Origin: VHBM01 sp052386635
GTDB taxonomy: Archaea > Thermoproteota > Nitrososphaeria > Nitrososphaerales > Nitrosopumilaceae
Assembly (NCBI GenBank): GCA_052386635.1
Contig: JBQTJY010000112.1
Span: forward strand, 1-7,296
Direction: 5' to 3'
DNA length: 7,296 nucleotides
The position numbers were made by a program, and so were the translations under genes. Shown one piece after another: positions 5,257 to 7,296 of the stretch. The notes below the pieces were generated by a model, which was not told where the DNA came from, did not search any database, and worked only from the letters and a program-made list of their open reading frames with translations. The number at the start of each line of letters is the position of its first letter. The stretch's first letter is position 1.

Positions 5257-7171
5257 CCACACTATCTCCTGTTCCTGATTCAGTAACATGACTCTCACCT
5301 GCAGGTAGTACCCTAACAAAATCATCTATGCTAATCGATTTTATCGCATCTCCTTTCATATTAACAAATTCAACTTTAATTTTTTTTGCAGCATCTGTCA
5401 TCTCCAATCCTCCTGGTTCAATCATTGAGTAACATACGCAATTTTTTTTAATGCAAGTAGGGGGGCCACAAATCACAATGTACCTCTCATCTTGTTTTAG
5501 TAGGCCAACACCTAACTTTAGGGTAGCAACTCTGACATAATTTCGTTGACCTTCAATAACAAAGGAACCCTTAGAAAGAAACTGCCCACTGGGCGCTCCT
5601 TTTTTTACCTGCTCAGGATTTACCCAGAATGCTTTTAGCCCATACATTGCTTCACGCCATGCTCTACTAAAACAAACAGTTGCATGTGAAACTTCATTCA
5701 AACTAGAATCTGTTGTTTCTTTGCCAGCTTTTAATATAAAAAATGGCGAGCCAAAAACGTCCGCATGAAACACTCTATCGCTATTTTGAAGATGTTTTCT
5801 AATTATTGCCATATTTGATGATGAATCACGTCCACCAATTGCTAATGTACCATCAGAAGTATAGAACCATCTATAGCGTTCATACCAGTTTTTCTTTTTT
5901 ACCTCAGTAATAGATATGGAATCTTTGGAAATCTCCATCTGTTTCCTTAGTTTTTCTAAATCTTTTTCAGTTTTCTTTTGCAGTTTTTCAATCGATAAAA
6001 TTGCCGTTTTTTGTCGTTTTGCCTCATTGAATAAAATGGATGCCAAAGCTTGTAGCGAAGAACTAGTATCTATCTTAATTTTAGATTCATGTATAAGAAA
6101 GCAGGTAATGCCTTTTTCTTTAATAATAGTACAATTCTGATCCTTTAGAATCTTCTGAAGCTTAGGATCAGATATAGAAAGTATTCCCTTAGAAACTAGC
6201 TCAAGTAATGAATTAGCTACCTTTGTTATGGCAAAAGATTTTTCATTAACTAAAGAAATTGCCTTGGTTTGTTCTGTTAATTTATTTTCAAGCTCTGTGA
6301 TTTTTTCACTAGCAGCACTTGTTTTAGTGGATTTGCCAACATTGACTAGGGTTTCGGTAAATATTGTATCTAATCCTGTCATAAAATTTTGGACACTAAC
6401 AAATCCCTCATTTTTATGATCAAATCTTAACGGGTAAACATCAACTTTGTCATCTCGTACAATTACTGGTTCATGATTTCCTTTTACAACATTTTCAACT
6501 GTTTTTTTAACAGCATCATAGATTTTTTTTACATCAATCTCAGTCAAATTATTTCCTGTAACTTTAGAGTCTATTTCGGCTAATTTGCAAATATATTCTA
6601 CATATTTTGTAGGTAATCCCAATGTTCTACCAATCCATTTAGAAACTTGAATCTCTGAAGACAGAATTCCTTCCAAATCTTTTTGGTTAAAATTAAAAAT
6701 ATCTAAACTGTTCTGAGGCGGTGGTGTATATTGTAATCCAGCACCCAACTTACGGTGCCTTACATCAATCGAATGTAATAAAGCTAGAATTTTCATTTCT
6801 TTATTGCACAAAATAATATTGCCATCGCCAAAAAATTCCCCAACAAGAACGTATTCTTTATCAAAGCCACTAAAAGTTAGATAAACAACTCTTTCTGCCC
6901 CAATTTGCTGAATTTTAGCTAATTTTAATCGTAAAAGATTATCACGTAGTACTTTGAGGAGCTTGTTTGTTTCTAACGGTTCTATCTTTACTGAACTAAT
7001 CCATAATCCAAAAGATGAAAACATTAACACAACATCTTGTTTTTCAGGATGATGTAGTTTGAAAAGCAAGCTGTCTTTTGTGATTCCATATATGTTACTA
7101 ACATAGTAATCACGTGTTTTTTCTGAAATTTCATTCACTAAATATCGTAGCTCAATTCCTGTTAATGTCAT
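5249..7171 (-). CDS. rqcH: RqcH/NFACT-family ribosome quality-control factor (NEMF/Rqc2 homologue)
   Basis: Binds large ribosomal subunits still carrying peptidyl-tRNA after a stall and, in characterised relatives, adds C-terminal alanine-rich tails that mark the nascent chain for degradation. The 640 residues follow the family plan. The NFACT-N domain lies at about 1-180 (GIELRYLVNEI at 5-15, GDGNIILCN at 115-123, LGAGLQYTPPP at 142-152). A helical region follows, then two coiled-coil arms at about 288-315 and 384-420. The NFACT-R domain at about 427-545 carries NWYERYRWFYTSDGTLAIGG at 428-447 and FHADVFGSPFFILK at 468-481. The C-terminal domain has four cysteines (568, 573, 578, 580) and ends in an acidic tail. 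The dyad required in bacterial RqcH (Asp-Arg) aligns with E93-R94. ATG at 7171 has a TATA-like box about 26 nt upstream and no Shine-Dalgarno site. First gene of the operon with Mut7-C and AMMECR1. The older label fibronectin-binding protein is misleading here. Confidence 0.93.
   Translation of the reverse strand: MTLTGIELRYLVNEISEKTRDYYVSNIYGITKDSLLFKLHHPEKQDVVLMFSSFGLWISSVKIEPLETNKLLKVLRDNLLRLKLAKIQQIGAERVVYLTFSGFDKEYVLVGEFFGDGNIILCNKEMKILALLHSIDVRHRKLGAGLQYTPPPQNSLDIFNFNQKDLEGILSSEIQVSKWIGRTLGLPTKYVEYICKLAEIDSKVTGNNLTEIDVKKIYDAVKKTVENVVKGNHEPVIVRDDKVDVYPLRFDHKNEGFVSVQNFMTGLDTIFTETLVNVGKSTKTSAASEKITELENKLTEQTKAISLVNEKSFAITKVANSLLELVSKGILSISDPKLQKILKDQNCTIIKEKGITCFLIHESKIKIDTSSSLQALASILFNEAKRQKTAILSIEKLQKKTEKDLEKLRKQMEISKDSISITEVKKKNWYERYRWFYTSDGTLAIGGRDSSSNMAIIRKHLQNSDRVFHADVFGSPFFILKAGKETTDSSLNEVSHATVCFSRAWREAMYGLKAFWVNPEQVKKGAPSGQFLSKGSFVIEGQRNYVRVATLKLGVGLLKQDERYIVICGPPTCIKKNCVCYSMIEPGGLEMTDAAKKIKVEFVNMKGDAIKSISIDDFVRVLPAGESHVTESGTGDSVDE
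5266..5270 (-). promoter_or_regulatory. Shine-Dalgarno site deciding the Mut7-C start
   Basis: AGGAG on the minus strand stands nine bases before the ATG at 5256, inside the end of rqcH. It is the only convincing Shine-Dalgarno site I found in the window, and it selects the shorter 161-residue Mut7-C protein over the 184-residue alternative starting at 5325. Confidence 0.65.
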
Positions 7172-7193
7172 AGTAGCCTATTGTAAGTCTGAA

Positions 7194-7199
7194 ATTATA
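7194..7199 (-). promoter_or_regulatory. TATA-like box of the rqcH operon
   Basis: TATAAT on the minus strand, preceded by purine-rich AAGAG, is centred about 26 nt upstream of the rqcH ATG, implying a leaderless mRNA. The upstream AAGAGTA resembles the bases before the nth box (AAGAGTAGATTATAA). Confidence 0.55.
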
Positions 7200-7235
7200 C
7201 TCTTACTCCTCATATTCGAATTTTTTAACCAAAGA

Positions 7236-7242
7236 TTTTAAA
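7236..7242 (+). promoter_or_regulatory. Possible divergent promoter for a gene beyond the right edge
   Basis: TTTTAAA on the plus strand could be a TATA-like box facing right, with a T-run at 7221-7226 just before it. A start about 26 nt on would fall near 7265. A frame opening at TTG 7275 would begin with a basic KHPKKK, but only seven codons are visible and the frame cannot be tested. Apart from this and the rqcH promoter I see nothing in 7172-7296. Confidence 0.28.
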
Positions 7243-7296
7243 CAAGGTTTTTCGGAGTCAACGTAGAAATTTCATTGAAACACCCTAAAAAGAAAA

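Noticed and set aside
5257..5325. N-terminal extension of Mut7-C by 23 residues
   Set aside because: It would lie entirely inside rqcH. The ATG at 5256 has an AGGAG site and fits the usual start of the domain.
5916..6419. Two plus-strand open frames (63-74 codons) opposite rqcH
   Set aside because: Both lie opposite the rqcH coiled-coil region. Their Ser/Phe/Leu-rich composition is the antisense of Lys/Glu-rich codons.
1..7296. CRISPR arrays, insertion sequences, tRNA or rRNA genes
   Set aside because: No regularly spaced direct repeats, terminal inverted repeats, transposase motifs or RNA-gene-like GC-rich blocks were seen on either strand; almost all bases are accounted for by protein genes.

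Overview
The window looks like chromosomal DNA of an ammonia-oxidising archaeon of the Nitrososphaerota (Thaumarchaeota), probably Nitrosopumilus-like. This is an inference from several signs: AT-rich composition with A/T-ending codons, archaeal-type proteins (two-subunit aconitase X, archaeal RqcH, Mut7-C RNase with a zinc ribbon), start codons without Shine-Dalgarno sites but with TATA-like boxes about 26 nt upstream, and overlapping genes. No mobile element, tRNA, rRNA or CRISPR array was seen. Coding density is very high and no gene-free stretch exceeds about 125 bases.

Left part (1-2532): the last codons of an upstream reading frame end at 50. They are followed almost at once by sat (sulfate adenylyltransferase, TTG start), the entry enzyme for sulfate activation. 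A short gap with a T-rich box precedes a gene for an uncharacterised exported protein anchored by a C-terminal membrane helix. This gene converges on, and overlaps by 14 nt, an intact [4Fe-4S] endonuclease III gene (nth) on the minus strand.

Middle (2533-4178): a 108-nt divergent promoter region carries a TATA-like box for nth and another for the aconitase X pair, each about 27 nt from its start codon, so both transcripts are probably leaderless. The large (387 aa) and small (126 aa) aconitase X subunits overlap by 7 nt. In archaea this pair is the mevalonate-5-phosphate dehydratase of the modified mevalonate pathway, which feeds isoprenoid membrane lipids. The large subunit is unusually cysteine-rich and seems to differ from the family at a motif I recall as GCPH.

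Right part (4173-7171, minus strand): a tight three-gene operon reads right to left as rqcH (NFACT/NEMF ribosome quality-control factor), a Mut7-C PIN-like RNase with a zinc ribbon, and an AMMECR1-domain protein. The junctions overlap by 8 and 14 nt. The operon joins a ribosome rescue factor, a putative RNase and a protein of unknown biochemical role, and is the most interesting hypothesis in the window: a possible archaeal ribosome-associated quality-control module. The last 125 bases hold the rqcH promoter and perhaps a divergent promoter for a gene beyond the right edge.
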